Positions 32,669-45,294 of a stretch of DNA of 64,000 nucleotides are shown one piece after another. The stretch is taken from assembly GCA_001910725.1 (NCBI GenBank), contig MJGA01000024.1:372001-436000 (forward strand), written 5' to 3'. A program made the translations under genes and the position numbers. Positions within the stretch are counted from its first letter, which is position 1; the number at the start of each line of letters is the position of its first letter. This DNA is from Phanerodontia chrysosporium. Taxonomy: Eukaryota; Basidiomycota; Agaricomycetes; Polyporales; Phanerochaetaceae. The notes beneath the pieces are model-generated. The model had not been told where the DNA came from and ran no database searches. It saw only the letters and a program-made list of their open reading frames with translations.

Positions 32669-35600
32669 CTAGTTGGACCGATGAGTACGCTGGTCACGTA
32701 GATCGCGTAACAACTCACAGGCCATGTTCGAGAACTGCTGCTGGAGCTCATCCATGTTCACATCAGGGTCAACCGGAGGAGGAGTCGAGGGTTCGTTCTC
32801 ATCCTCATCCATGCGATCCCCTTGACGTGGCTCCTGCTCGTCATCCCCGTCCTCGTCGTCGTTGCTGTAACTCGGCTGACGTGGCTCATCCTCATTGTCG
32901 CTGGGATCAAGCTGGTCTTGCTCGTCACCCTGATTGTCGGAGGGTATGGTACCGGCAGAGATTGAGTTCGACGGCTCCGTGGGGTCGATATCCATGTCTT
33001 CAGGCTCCAGAGGCGGTGCGACAGTGGAGTTGCGCCCGGACTTCTGCTTCCGCCTTGGGGGAACGACTCGCCATTCTCCGCCCTCCTCCGATTCAGGACC
33101 AGGCGACGGAGCTGGATCGTTGTCCACGTTCGGCTCGGTCTCAGTCTCCTGAGCCTTGCCCTTGCCCTTGCCTTTACCTTTGCTCTTGCCCTTGCCCTTG
33201 CCTTTGCCCTTGCCCTTGCCTGAGCTCGTTGCCTCGCTGTCACGTCGAGCGGTATCGGGAACCTCGTCGTCGTCGTTGTCGTGGTCATTGTCCGAAGTTG
33301 AGCCATGGTCGAAGTCGATCTCGTTCTCCCGGTGACCCGCTTGGGCGTTGAGGGATTTCGCTGTTCAAAGCATTCGTTAGGATATGTTACAAGTGTGTGA
33401 ATTCCACCAATAGGCTTACCGACGACTGGCGTAATGACCGGCTTGAACAACATCTCTTGCATGCGAGCCTTACCGAACGCGATGTTGGCGATGGACCGTT
33501 CGCCGACGTCAAGTGCAAGGGGCCGGTAGAGGATGACCTGCTTCGCCTGAGGCGGACGCCAGACACGACCAGTCAGCTGCCGATCTTCTTGAGCGGACCA
33601 CATAGGGGACTGAGATGCGGAGAAGTAAGCGATGAGGATGCTACACGCAAAAGCAGAGGCACATACCTTGAGGATGACGATGTTTGCGCAGTCAATGTTC
33701 AGCCCAGACTGACCGACACCCGAGACGACGAGGACGAGAGGTTCCTTGGACTCGCGGAATTCCTTGAGCACTCGAACTCGCTTGGTCGGGGAAACCTTGC
33801 CAGAGATGAAGAGCGACTTGATGCCCTCCAAGTTGAAGACCTGAATGTGTCACAGGGCATAGTCAGTGCGTGTATCGGTCAGTGGCAAGCTAATCAACTC
33901 ACCCTTTTGACCATCTCGTGGTGCGACGTGAACGACTCGTAGAGGATGACCTTGTCGACAGCGTGGATTTTGTCGAGCCAAAACTGAAGTTCCGTGGACG
34001 GGGAGAACTCCGCGCCTGATGCCTTCGCGTTCTGGTACTCTTCGTACTCCTGAGCTAGCTGGGGATCGTCCGGTGGTGGATGAGAGTACGGTTCACCAGG
34101 TACGAGGTCGTTGGTCCAAGCCTGCCACTCTGGATCATCCTCGTCAATGTCGACGAACCGATCACCTCCAGGGCATTTGTTCACCAGGGGCGGGAGACCG
34201 GGCTTGGAGAAGTGGTACTTCAGAATCTTGATCACAGCCTGGAGTTTCGTAGCCGGTTGTTCCCTCCACTCCTCCAGCGACGCCGGACCTCTCCACAGCT
34301 TGTCCTGCAAGAACTTGACGTGATCGAGGACAGTACGTGACAGCAAGTAGAATCGCTGAAAACAGCAGTCAGCGCAATTATCGGAGCAGAGCTTGTGGAA
34401 GCAGGGCGGTCACCGGAGGTGACCACCATTGAGCCTCGTACTCACATTTGACGGAAATCCCGGAGGCACGTCGGGTTCGTAGTCGTCGTTGTGCATCATC
34501 GTGTCCAGAGCCTTAGCTTCGTGATCTTGAAGCTTGAGATAGATGTCGACGGAGATGGGCTCCGGTGCATGCCAGACCGAGCGGCCCTCGTGGTCCTTGC
34601 TATAGACCGTACGCCGCAACGCTCTCCCTGCGAACCATTTCTGGACTACGGCACAAAGCTCCTTGGAGACCTCCACGAGCTTTTGGCTGTTCTCCATGTC
34701 TTCTCCGCGCAACGCTCGAGCCCGATGGAAGTCCATAGAGTCCGCCTTCGCCTTGTCTTCACTCTTGGCCTTGCGGAGACGCATCCCCCAGTCCTTCTTG
34801 ATGTCTTCCGTGACGTGGAAACCTTGCTTGTTGAGCTTGGCGAGGGTGAGTGCGTTCTGAATCCATGCTGAGTACTACAAGTCCACAGAGTCTGGAGGAG
34901 GCTTACCAGGTAATTCGTGACGATCGGTGTTGCAGATGCTGTGATAGTGAGCTCCGAACGCTCGACGAAATAGACGAGGGCTTGCAGCCGTGGACCGAAA
35001 TTCCGCACCTCGTGGACCTCGTCGATGACAATGACGCTGGGCTTGATCTGGTGGTACAGAGTCGTCTTCGCGCGCTGCGACATGCTGAGTTCGCCTTTCC
35101 CGTTGAGCCCAACGTCAGCATCAGCCCAGACCGCCTGGCGCGTGAATTGTCAGTGACAGAGTTGCTATCAATAGTGCTCAACACACCGTCCGTGTCGTGA
35201 GGATAATCCGGCGGTAAGCCGGCATGCGACTGGCGGAGTAAACACGCGTCCAGAAGGCCTTCCGATTGTTCATGTCGAATTTACCGGTGTAGGTGAAGAG
35301 GTCGGCCGTTCCGGGCTTCAGCCAGCGATTGAGCTCTTCCTTCCATTGACTCAGAGGTGAAGGCGGGACGACGATAAGAGCTGGACGATTGGGGTCCAGG
35401 AGGTGGTCCTTGTCGACGTTGGCTGCGAAGTGGTGAGGACGGATAATGCGAGGTGGTCGCCAGTGGCGACCGCTGCTCGAGGGGGCTCTGCACCACCAAG
35501 TTGGTGGGGTAACAAACTCATCCACCCCGATGCGTGCTTTGTCTGCGAGTGGTCGCCAGTGGCGACCACTGTGCTGCAGGACTCTGCACTGCGAAGTTGG

Positions 35601-37181
35601 TGGAGTAGCAACTCCGCACCCACTCCGCCAAACGCTCCCCCCCCGCGCATGGCCGCCAATGGCGACTGTTGGAGTGATTGCATCCACTCACCAAATTTTC
35701 CGGGATACCGATGATTCACTTTCATGTTCTCCAACGCCGCAATCCGGTATGCGAGAAGGGCTATCACCTGAAGGGTCTTTCCGACGCCAACCTCATCGAG
35801 AAGCAGCATCGCATCGTGCTTGAAAAGTTGTTCGGCGAGGTGGTAGAGCCCAACGATCTGGTGGTACTTCAGGGCTGCAGGACTCTTACGGTCCTCTGGC
35901 CAGTCCTTCGAGTTCGTCTCGCTGAACTCGCCATAGGGATCGATGTGGTCGACGAGGGTCGGAAGTTTGCCAGACGGAAAACCAAGGTTCGCCCACATCT
36001 CCGAAGGGACCATGCTGCTCGTAACCTGTTCCGAAGTAATATCCCATGCGACGTCGACGTTGGCCGCGTTACCCAATATGTTCTCCTGCGGGGGCTCATA
36101 GTCGATCCCCTCGAGGGCGGAGGCAATGGCGATCTCGATGGATGTCTTCAGCTCGTTGTCCGTGAGCTGAAAGAGTTGCACGGCGAGGTCTTTGTTGAGT
36201 TCTAATACGCTTTAGCCTTGGAAGACAATTTTACAATCTGAGCTCTCAACGTACTAACGCCTTCCTCCGTCTCCAGAGCAGACCGCAGTTCTTCGAGGTA
36301 CTCTTTCAGCTCCCTCCCGATGACGATGTTCTCCTGACTCGGGACAATGTCGTAAAATTGAACGATATCTGGAGCGTGCTTGCTGATGGTGCGGATTTCC
36401 TTGTGTAGCATTGCCGGAGTTAAAGTCCGGGCCTCCTTCTCGAGCTCTAAACGCGCAACCAGAATCAGAATAGCATAGACCTGTTTGAATGCAAGAGAAC
36501 GTACTGTGCCTTGCCTCCTCGACGACCTTCTCGAGCTTCTTGATCCTGGTAACTCTCCGCTTCATCGCCGATTTCTCCTTGCTGAGGACAACAACGTAGA
36601 GGTTCGTGAGCCAATTGAGAATGTCACCACTGCCGCGGAACGGATCAAGGTCGGGATCGAGCAGCCTGCTGCATAACTCCGTGCCATGCCGGTGAACCAT
36701 CTGGGCGGGCTTGCTCGCCTGGAGAGTTAATAGCACCCACAGCACGAATAAGCACCAGTCACACAATGCCTAAGTTTTGAATGCTTACCGCAAAAGCGAC
36801 ATCCATGGATTCCCTGCGCCTCATGCACCCCTCCATGTTCATCTCGAGCTCGTGGAAGACCTCTGACGCCGTTTGGGTTACCTGCCATTGCGGACGCTCG
36901 CTGATTCCCTTATACCATGCCTTGATAAAACCGCTGGCTTCCTTCGCGTCTGCGCCACCCTGCGACCCGAGGCAGTAAGCTTCGCGCTTTTTTCCAGACA
37001 CCTTTGAAACGCCTGCAATGAAGCGTTTTACGAGCTTCCGCTGTGCTGGAGTGAGGGGCAAAACATCGGGCGAAGGATTGTCGTCCCAAAGTGGGCGTTC
37101 GACACCTGTGATTGTTTTCCAAATTGGCATCTCCCAGATTTCAGGGTGGGAGATGAGAATCGTGCGCCAGGTGGCGCCCAT
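32669..37181 (-). CDS. SNF2-like helicase ATPase, copy A (11 exons)
   Basis: Exons in sense order: 37181-36789, 36718-36505, 36446-36255, 36201-35692, 35422-35187, 35134-34907, 34856-34446, 34355-33903, 33840-33667, 33609-33420, 33360-32669 (TAG). All junctions are GT..AG and phases agree; the product is 1,230 residues. Helicase superfamily 2 motifs: Walker A DEVGVGKT (K408), motif II DEVH (553-556), motif III SATP (582-585), and in exon 10 the motif VI-like QLTGRVWR (948-955). The spacing and the SPMWSAQEDRQ block are SNF2-type, so an ATP-driven, DNA- or chromatin-acting nuclear enzyme is likely. The C-terminal exon is low-complexity (Lys-Gly tract, acidic), probably unstructured. A paralog lies just downstream. 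An acceptor-like acatag sits just before the ATG, so an additional 5' exon is possible. Confidence 0.88.
35423..35691. repeat. Three GGTCGCC/GGCGACC palindromes in intron 4 of copy A
   Basis: Cores at 35455-35471, 35551-35567 and 35651-35667. A ctctgcac...aagttggtgg phrase follows the first two, so a unit of about 100 bp was duplicated. The intron is 269 nt; the gene's others are 52-90 nt. Confidence 0.85.
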
Positions 37182-38208
37182 CGCAGTCTATGTCAATGTC
37201 GTCAGTTGAAGAGGAGTGTTTTCGAGGGCAAAGGGCGTATCCAACTGATCAGAGCATGAGGGTCTTATATGGAGCACAGAGCTGGTTACATTGTCGCAGC
37301 GGCAAATGGAAACCCGTATCTGATCACCATCAGATAGCATGGAAGAGCGGAGATCATCAAAACAGGTGTGCAGAGCCAGACGATCAGGGGTTTCCAAACG
37401 CCGATCGTCTGCCCCACCCGACTAAAACGCTTGACACCCGAGCAGTGCGCCCAAGTGCTCGCCAGTGGCAACCATGGCGCATAGGAATCCTGGATGTAGT
37501 CGGAGTTTGTTTCGCTGCAACGCAGAGAGTGCGGTGCGAGGGTTATAGCAGCTGCGCAATTAGGCGCCCACAGCGTTGGGTGAGCCAATGGGATCGCAGC
37601 TCAGGACGTGGCCAATGAGGTCGAGCAAAAATCATCCAACACCTATCTGGCACTCTCCCCCCAGGCACCAGTTCTTAATAGTGAATCAGAATCCCACTAG
37701 AAACTCGGTGAATCTGGGCATTAAGTGGGTGACTTCCCATAAGCAACTTAGGGAGTACTGGACGCTTCAGACAACTTTCCCAAGTTTGCATAAGAAAAGC
37801 ATGACACAGTTGATACGAACCCCACTTCCCAGATGGTAACTCCACTGTTTCCGATCTGCTTTCCGTCTAAAATCTGGAGAAGGGTAAGTACCCTCTTGTT
37901 GCCCAAGAAAGGTAAGTGAAGGATACGGGCCTTACTCTTATGGCAACTCCGAGTCAACATCCTGATCGCAGTTCTCCAATGACAGGTTCGGCACATTCGT
38001 GTCTAAACGTCACCGCAGTTGGGCTTATCGGTTGGATGCGCGAGCTAGGTGGCTGCGTTGTCACACCCACACAGCCACGCCTCTACTCTAGACACGTAGC
38101 TGTCCCCAAATCCTTATGCGAAGTCACCCATTACAGGTCATGACTACTACTACTACAGGAGGCAAAAATCAGGCATTACAGAACAAGAACTGCGGTAACG
38201 ACAGATCT
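37182..38208. other. Spacer between the two SNF2-like genes
   Basis: About 1 kb without a convincing gene. One palindrome variant (ctcgccagtggcaacc) lies at 37459-37474. It should contain the promoter of copy A (left-pointing) and the terminator of copy B; no clear TATA box was seen. Confidence 0.5.
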
Positions 38209-41200
38209 TCAAAGCTTCGGTAGCTTATCGAACGCCAGAGGTGGAGCCCTGACGACCCTCTGTGTGCGCGTTCCGCTCGCCTTGCCCAAGACTGCACTTG
38301 CCTTCCGGGGATGCTTCGATGTGGAGGGCTCATCGCTGTCCTCCTCGATGTCCTCGATGACAGCCTGACCTTTTCCCTTGTCAGCCTTCGTCTTGCGATT
38401 GCCTTTGATGGATGTCCCTGCATGCTCCTTGGAAGGCTCGATGCGCATTTTCTTCTTCAGACGCAGAGGCGGAGATGACTCATGTGCAGGTGGAAGCCTT
38501 GAAGTCATGACATCATCGAAATCTTCTGGTGCTGAAGGTCATGTTCAGTATCTGCATGTGCTAAGATAGACAGCATCCCACTTACACATTGGCAGCTCTG
38601 GTTGCAGGGCGATCTTGGGTGCGGGCTGTACAAAGTCCAGGTCTGTTGAAGTTGGAGACGGAAGAGACGGCGGACTCGATGCCCGCACCGGAGTTCGGGG
38701 CGGATCTGGTAACGACCACTCGCTTGTGAGCTCTGGCCGCACGGGCTCTTCATCACTTTCCTCTTCCTCTTCCATGCGCACAGCCAAGCTACGAATCCGA
38801 CCTGGCGGAGTGTCCACCACAGACTGAGGAGGAGAGCAGCACTGAGCTTGAACACTTTGGGCAGTTTCTTCGAAGGTAGAGCGAGACTCACATCAGTTGC
38901 CAGTGGACTGGAGACGGACGTTGGCTCTGGTATAGCGGCAGTAAAGTCCGACGCGACAGATATCGCATCGTCTAAATTCTCCGCCCGTTTCCGTTTGCCC
39001 AGCTCAACGGGTGGTGAACTGTCTTCGATCTCAGAAGGGGCAGGAGTAGGCTGAGGAACGCTTGGCTTTGCCTTCTTGCGAGGTTTCGGCTTCGCCTTCG
39101 GTGGTGGTGCAGGTTCCTTCGGCGTAGCCTGCTTGACATTCACCCTACCCTTGCCCTTGGTCTCCTCCTCACTTTGAACATCTGCCTCTTCGTCGATACC
39201 TTCGTCTTCCTCAGCCTCGCGAGCGGCCACAAGAGTTTGATCTATTCCCCCAAATGATATGAGCAATTCACTCCATTAGCAGATAAGGTGAGTTGCACTC
39301 ACGGACAAGCGTTGTCATGGCGGGCTTAAAGAACATCTCTTGCATTCCTTCCTTGCTGAATGCGATGTTTGCCAGGGACCGTTCGCCAACGTCGAGAGCA
39401 AGAGTGCGGTAGACTATCACTTGCTTGACTTGTGGGCGCCTCCACACGCGGCCGATAAACTGACTGTCCTCTTGTGCTGACCACATTGGAGACTGAGTGA
39501 AAAACAAAGTTGTTCGATTAGTCTCAACCGCATGCCATAAATATCTGCCTCACCTTCAGAATGACAATATTCGCGCAGTCAATGTTGAGCCCCGACTGGG
39601 CGACGCCAGAGACGACGAGCACCAGTGGCTCTTTCGACTCGCGGAACTCCTTCAAAATATTCGCTCGCTTCTTCGGTGCAACCTTACCAGAGATAAAGAG
39701 GTATTTGATGCCCTCTAGGTCAAACACCTAAGGAACGCTGGTTAGACAAGGTGGATAACCTTATATGAGCGGTCACTAGCTTACCTTCTTCACAATTGGG
39801 TGGTGCGAGGTGAAGGGTTCGTACAAGACCGCCTTGTCGACCGTGCGGGCCTGGTCAAGCCAAAAACGCAATTCCGGGGAGACCGGAATATCAGCTTTTG
39901 AGGCTCCAGAGGACGTATGCTTCAGATACTTGTCGTACTCGTCAACGATGCCTCGTGGATCGTAAGGTGGAGGTTGCTCATATGGCTCTCCAGCAACTAG
40001 GTCGTTAGTCCATGCTCTCCACTCATCGTCCTCTGGGTCGCAGTTCACCAGACGGTATCCATCAGGGCACTTGTTCACTAGAGGTGGAAGTTGGGATTTC
40101 CAGAAGTGATGCTTGAGAATCTTTACGACTGCTTGCAACTTGGTAGACGGCATGTCATTCCACTCATGCAGCGTTCTTGGGCCCTCCAATGTCGGTTCTT
40201 TAGGAACTTTACATGGTCGAGCGCCTTGCGACAGAGCAGGTAAAAGCGCTAAAAGTAAGAGTCTGTGAGATGGCACCCGAATGACCGCCACTGGCGACCA
40301 CTTTGCGGCGCTTTGCGGGTAACGCCCCTCCCGCTCCCGCGGTCACCAAAAACAGCCACTGTGCACACAGACACAAATCATGGAAACAAGAGCACGCACA
40401 TTGGTGACAGAGTCCCGGGGGTTATCAACATCGACGTCCTCATCCGTCATCATTGTGGACAGGGCCTCCGACTCGTGTTCGTGGAGCTTGAGGTACAGGT
40501 CAACGGAGATTGGCTCCGGTGCACCCCAAACAGGGCGACCTTCATTGTCTTTGCTGTAGATCGTCCTTCGCAGGGCCCTCCCCACAAACCATTGCTGCAT
40601 CGTTCCGCATAGTTCCTGCGATACGACACGAAGATGAGATGCATCCTCTGCAAACTCACCACGCTGAGCCTTTGCACGGTCGAATTCCGCATCTGCGCTG
40701 CCGCTATCCTTGTCTTGCCTCTTCGCCTTACGAAGGCGCGCTGCCCAGGAATTCTTCAACGAGTCCGTGACATGGTGACCCTGCTTCGTAAGCTTCGCGA
40801 GGGTCAATGCGTTCTGAAAGACAGTTGGTAGTAAGCAAAGTTTTGTAATAGCAGAGCCGTCTTACTAGGTAGTTGGTAACGATGGGCGTCGCGGAAGCAG
40901 TAATGGTGAGCTCCGATTTCTCCACAAAATGGACCAGAGCATCGAGGCGCGGTCCAAAGTTCCGCACTTCGTGCACCTCGTCGATAACAAACACGCCAGG
41001 GGTGATCTGATACAAGGTGTTCTTCACTTTGGCACTTGATGAGATAGTGCCGATGCCGGTAATCGCGACTTCAGCGTCGGACCATAGCGCCTAGCAAGAA
41101 TGATCATCTGGGGGCAAAGGCCGGAATGCAGTTGCACGCACCGTGCGCGTAGTAAGAATCACTTTTCTGTACGGCTCCATCTTGCTCGCTTGCCAGATCG

Positions 41201-42955
41201 AGTTCCAGAACGCACCCCGATTCTCCGTCTCGTACTTGCCGCTGTAGACGAAAATGTCTGCGCTCCCTGGTTGTAGCCAGCGGACAAGCTCTTCCCGCCA
41301 TTGGTTGAGTAGAGAAGGCGGCACCACGATAATCGTGGGCCGTGACTCGTCCAACTCCGTGTGGGCTTCCTCTGTAAGGCCGTTAGCCGTTTGTCATTGC
41401 TGGTTGGCTCTGCGGAGTTGTGGTTGCTGGTGGCGACCACGACATGCGGCAACAAAGAATAGAGTGGGAGATGTAACTCACTGAACATTCCCGGGTAAGT
41501 CTTCTGCAGTTTCTTATGTTCAATCGCCCAAATGCGATATGCAATAAGACTGATAATCTGCAGTGTTTTCCCGACACCGACCTCGTCGAGAAGCAACATT
41601 GCATCCTTCTTGAACATTTGTTCTGAAAGCCGGTAGAGGCCAACGACTTGGTGGTACTTGAGCGTCGCAGGGACTTTTCGGTCCTCTGGCCAGTCAGCTT
41701 TGTTCGCCTCGCTGAACTCCCCATACGGATCGAGATGCTTCACCAGCGTCGGAAGTCCATCACTCGGAATTCCGAGGTCCTTGAACATATCACCTGGCGA
41801 CATCTGATTCAACTCCGACACCGCCGCCAGATCCCAGACCAATTCGCCGTTGTTCTGGTCAGCATCGAAGACACGAGTAGGCTGAGAGTCCTCATCCATG
41901 CCATCAAGCGCTGAAGCAATGTCGCCATCGATCGCGGACTTCAAAGCCGGGTCCGTCAGCTGAAATATCTGAAGACCAAGGTCTTTGTTGATCTCTGTAT
42001 AGAAACTCAGTCAGGAAATCCCCTAGAATTCATGTTGCGTACTTGTGCCGTTTTCTGTGTGGAGTGCTGACTGTATCTTTCGAAGATACTCTGTCAACTC
42101 CGAGTTCTTGCGGATGTTTTCTTCAAGTGCCACAAGCCCGCGGAGTTGTAGGAGTTTTGGCGCGTGCTTGGTGATTGTGCGAATCTCCTGAATGGCTCCC
42201 GCACTCATCCCCTTTGTGAGAGTATCCAATTCTGTGATATACAGTGAGAAACTTATGCACTGATAGCATGATGGAAGTCCGCACTATGCCTCGCGGTCTC
42301 GACTTTCTGTTCAAGACTACGCATCCTGTCCAAACTCCGCTTCATGGCCGACTTGTCCTTGCTGATTATGACTGAGTACAGTGTGCTGACCCAAACTCGG
42401 AGATGCTCGGCCTCTTCGTGGAACATGAGGCTGATGTCAGGATCAAGAAGGTGGGCAACAATGTGGGCACTGTGGGTCTTTGCGATAAAGTCCGCAGAAA
42501 TTCTCTGGTGCTTTGGTCAGACAAGGTAAACACTCAAGTATTAAAGTACGTACGCTTGTATTCGTGTCCATGGTGTTCAGTTTGCGCATCAAGTTTGGGT
42601 AGTCGATTCCAAGCTCCTCGAAGAGAGCGTTTGCTCTGTCCGTGACTTGCCACTCGACGCGACATCGGACAAGTTTGAACCATACTTCGATGAGACGTAC
42701 AGCCTCCTTGTCCTGAGCTGTGCACGCTGCATGACTGCCTTGACAAAATCTTTCGCGGGCCTTGCCTTTGTAGCTGGATAACCGTGCGATGAAGTTCTGC
42801 ATGCTTTTCCGTTCCTTCAAAGTTACCACTGGCATTAGGTCTGGTTGGGGATGGTCGTCCCAGATGGGACGCTGGATACCCGTGGCTGCCTGCCACTGCT
42901 CCATGGTCCAAACTAGAGGGGCGTACGTGAGCACCTTGCGCCAGCTTGCACCCAT
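38209..42955 (-). CDS. SNF2-like helicase ATPase, copy B (13 exons, one-base deletion)
   Basis: Paralog of the gene at 32669-37181. Exons: 42955-42554, 42477-42285, 42231-42043, 41994-41482, 41371-41142, 41090-40866, 40813-40400, 40248-39785, 39727-39554, 39492-39303, 39241-38892, 38823-38586, 38531-38209 (TGA). The first ten introns match copy A in position and phase. Walker A DEVGVGKT, DEVH, SATP and the motif VI-like QFIGRVWR are all present. In exon 8, near 40181-40190, one base is missing relative to copy A (23 versus 24 nt between two conserved Trp codons), which shifts the frame; the rest of the gene is clean. This is either a young pseudogene or a sequence error. Start chosen at MGASWR to match MGATWR of copy A; the frame is open to an upstream ATG at 43072. 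The C-terminal exons (11-13) are Pro/Lys/acidic and unlike copy A. Confidence 0.82.
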
Positions 42956-43553
42956 TTTGCTGAGGTACGCCGGGCTCTCTCGTGAAGGTGGGAAGGGAAG
43001 CACAACCGACAGGTCTGTGGTCATATATAAGGGTACGATGCTCGCACCACCATCATCGTTGATCTGCTTCATGGGATTTAGTCAAACGAAAAAAAAAATC
43101 CCTGATTTTGATGAGACATCTTGGTTACTCCTATATCCTACTGGTTCATCCGTGCAAATAAGATCACCAGGCCTTGCACGCCATTGGTGACCACTGAGGC
43201 GCAGGGACGTGCTGCGAGCATCTCATTAGTGCGGTGATGCGTGCCTCACCAGAGCACTGGGCACCGAGCCGGGGCATAGGACACATCGCTTAGCCAGCAG
43301 CCGCGGGCGCCGAGCACTGCAGTGGTCGCCAGAGGCGACCGCGCGGACTGGGCCTGCATGGAGTACGTCACTGTCGTGACGGCTGCCGATGGCGACCACC
43401 TCCGTGCCTCTGATGGTACTCAGTCCGGCAACTTGCAGTGACATCTGATAACGTTGACGCAGTAGACAATGGAATGAACGTTGATCGCGCCATATTCAAA
43501 TTGGAGGAACATATAAAGCATTGGGGATACCTGCCGGACTCTGTGAGCTCGTC
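42956..43553. other. Divergent promoter region with palindromes
   Basis: Lies between copy B (left) and the acidic SIM-like gene (right). Palindrome variants at 43177-43193, 43322-43341 and 43380-43398. A TATA-like atataaagca at 43511-43520 faces right. Confidence 0.55.
43511..43520 (+). promoter_or_regulatory. TATA box of the acidic SIM-like gene
   Basis: The sequence atataaagca lies 34-43 nt upstream of the ATG at 43554, giving a short 5' leader. Confidence 0.5.
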
Positions 43554-44575
43554 ATGGCTTCGCAACCCACGGCCCCTGCTACATTCAAATCTCAGCTCAA
43601 GAACCTCCTGACGCGAGAGAGAATCAGATATGTTCATTATAACGTGCTCTTGAAGAGAATTGTACGATGCAGCTGCTTTTCTATGACCATTGCTGATCTG
43701 CGTTTGTAGCGCGATGTGATTGCGGCGCACAGCGGAGACCCGGATGCTCAGGAGGTCGCTAGGCTGATGAGCACAAGGAATGGGTCTCCTTCTGGCGAGT
43801 TGCTCGCTGCCTGTGACTGGGTGTACAAGTTGCAGTTCCAGGAAAACTCGAACTCCCATGGGGAAGAGGACTCCGATGACGGACGTGGGAGCGACTCTGA
43901 CACGCAGATGTCCACAGAGGAGCTCATCAGTCACGAGCCTTCCACGCATGCTTCCTCCAACGACGACGAGGACGACGAGGACGACGACGAGGACGACGAG
44001 GACGACGACGAGGACGACGAGGACGACGACGAGGACGACGACGAGGACGACGACGAGGACGACGAGGACGAGGACAAAGAACACGAAGTCGTTGACCTGA
44101 CGCTGTCTAGCGACGACAATGTCGACGAGGGTGGAGTGCAGCACTCCGACCGCACGGATCGCCTCGTCATAGACCTCACTCTGCTGGGTGACGATGAAGA
44201 CCCCAGCGTCGCCGTCCGTCGCTCCGAGGAGCGTTACTTGGCCGATCGCGCCCGCAAGGTCATCTCGGAGTTGATCTCCGACGGGCCGTGGAGCAACGGT
44301 TGGATCGCTGCGCGGAGATTCATTGTATGCAGATGCTGCTTATTTCTCAGCAAGGTCCACACTAATCAACAATGTATCCGCAGTCGAACTGTATGCACAA
44401 ACACGGAGAGCCTGCCACCTTTGTTGGGCTTCTGCACCTTGTGGAACGTCATGACCTCCCGGAGCTGGCGGACTGCATGGAGGCCATGGGATACCAGGCC
44501 TTTGCCGACAACGAGACCTTCGTTGCTGCCCTTCAGATTCTCGCTGCTAACGACGATTGTGATATCGCAGCGTAA
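43554..44575 (+). CDS. Acidic protein with two SUMO-interacting-like motifs
   Basis: Exons 43554-43661, 43710-44324 and 44384-44575 (TAA); all junctions in phase 0; 304 residues. ATG chosen at MASQPT, just after a TATA box; the frame extends slightly upstream without ATG. A run of alternating Asp/Glu fills about residues 121-157. It is followed by VVDLT (163-167) and VIDLT (189-193), each next to acidic residues: the classic form of a SUMO-interacting motif. The C-terminal exon is a compact helical-looking module of about 60 residues. The gene at 62533-63294 has the same exon plan, a VIDLT motif and a similar last exon, so the two are paralogs. A nuclear, SUMO-related role is inference. Divergent from the SNF2-like copy B. 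Confidence 0.85.
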
Positions 44576-45294
44576 ACTACCTTTGTATCGTCATGTACAT
44601 CAAATGGCTTTTGTATCGGCTGCATTGTCATGAATAAATCGCTGCTCGGCAATGGTCGCCAAGGGCGACCACCACGACGCGTGTGCACGGTCCTGTGGGT
44701 GCTGGCTGGGCAGAGGCGCTGAAGTGGGCTGCCGTGCGGGTGGACGCCAGTGGCGACCACTCTCGCGGTGCGGCCGCTCATCGACTACCTTCATCACTCT
44801 ACTGTTAATCCCCAGCCAATCAATGATATTTATGGCAGATTCTGTTCCAATTTAATTTCATTGCCATCATGGCAATGTCACAAGGGCAGGGTAGACTGGA
44901 ATACTGCCCATTCTGCTGCCAAGTTCCCCGATTTTGCCATGTCCAGCTTTACGCCTGTTGAAACGCTCTCAAGCTTAGAACACAGCTGTTTATGTCACCG
45001 CTAGGCCCATAGAAATCAGTGCACACGTGTTATTTCTAGCAAAGTTCAGACTCCGCCCACTAGTGGAATCGTGCCATTAGGCTTTGCCTTTCCTGGTACG
45101 TAGTTTGTTTAGCGTAGGTCACCTCCGCGTCGCTTAGGGTCGCGATGCCATGTCATCAATGCGACCCTTGATGGGCTCCATCTGCCTTTCATATATCTTT
45201 CCACTACCCTTCGTCAACACTACCCATCGCCTCCATTTTTTTTATCGGAAAGCTGCGCTCCACTTGTCGCTCCTTGTTAATCACAACCCAAATC
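44576..45294. other. Intergenic, two palindromes
   Basis: GGTCGCC-type palindromes at 44652-44672 and 44741-44760. A TATA-like catatatctt near 45189 may serve the downstream gene. No gene seen. Confidence 0.5.
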
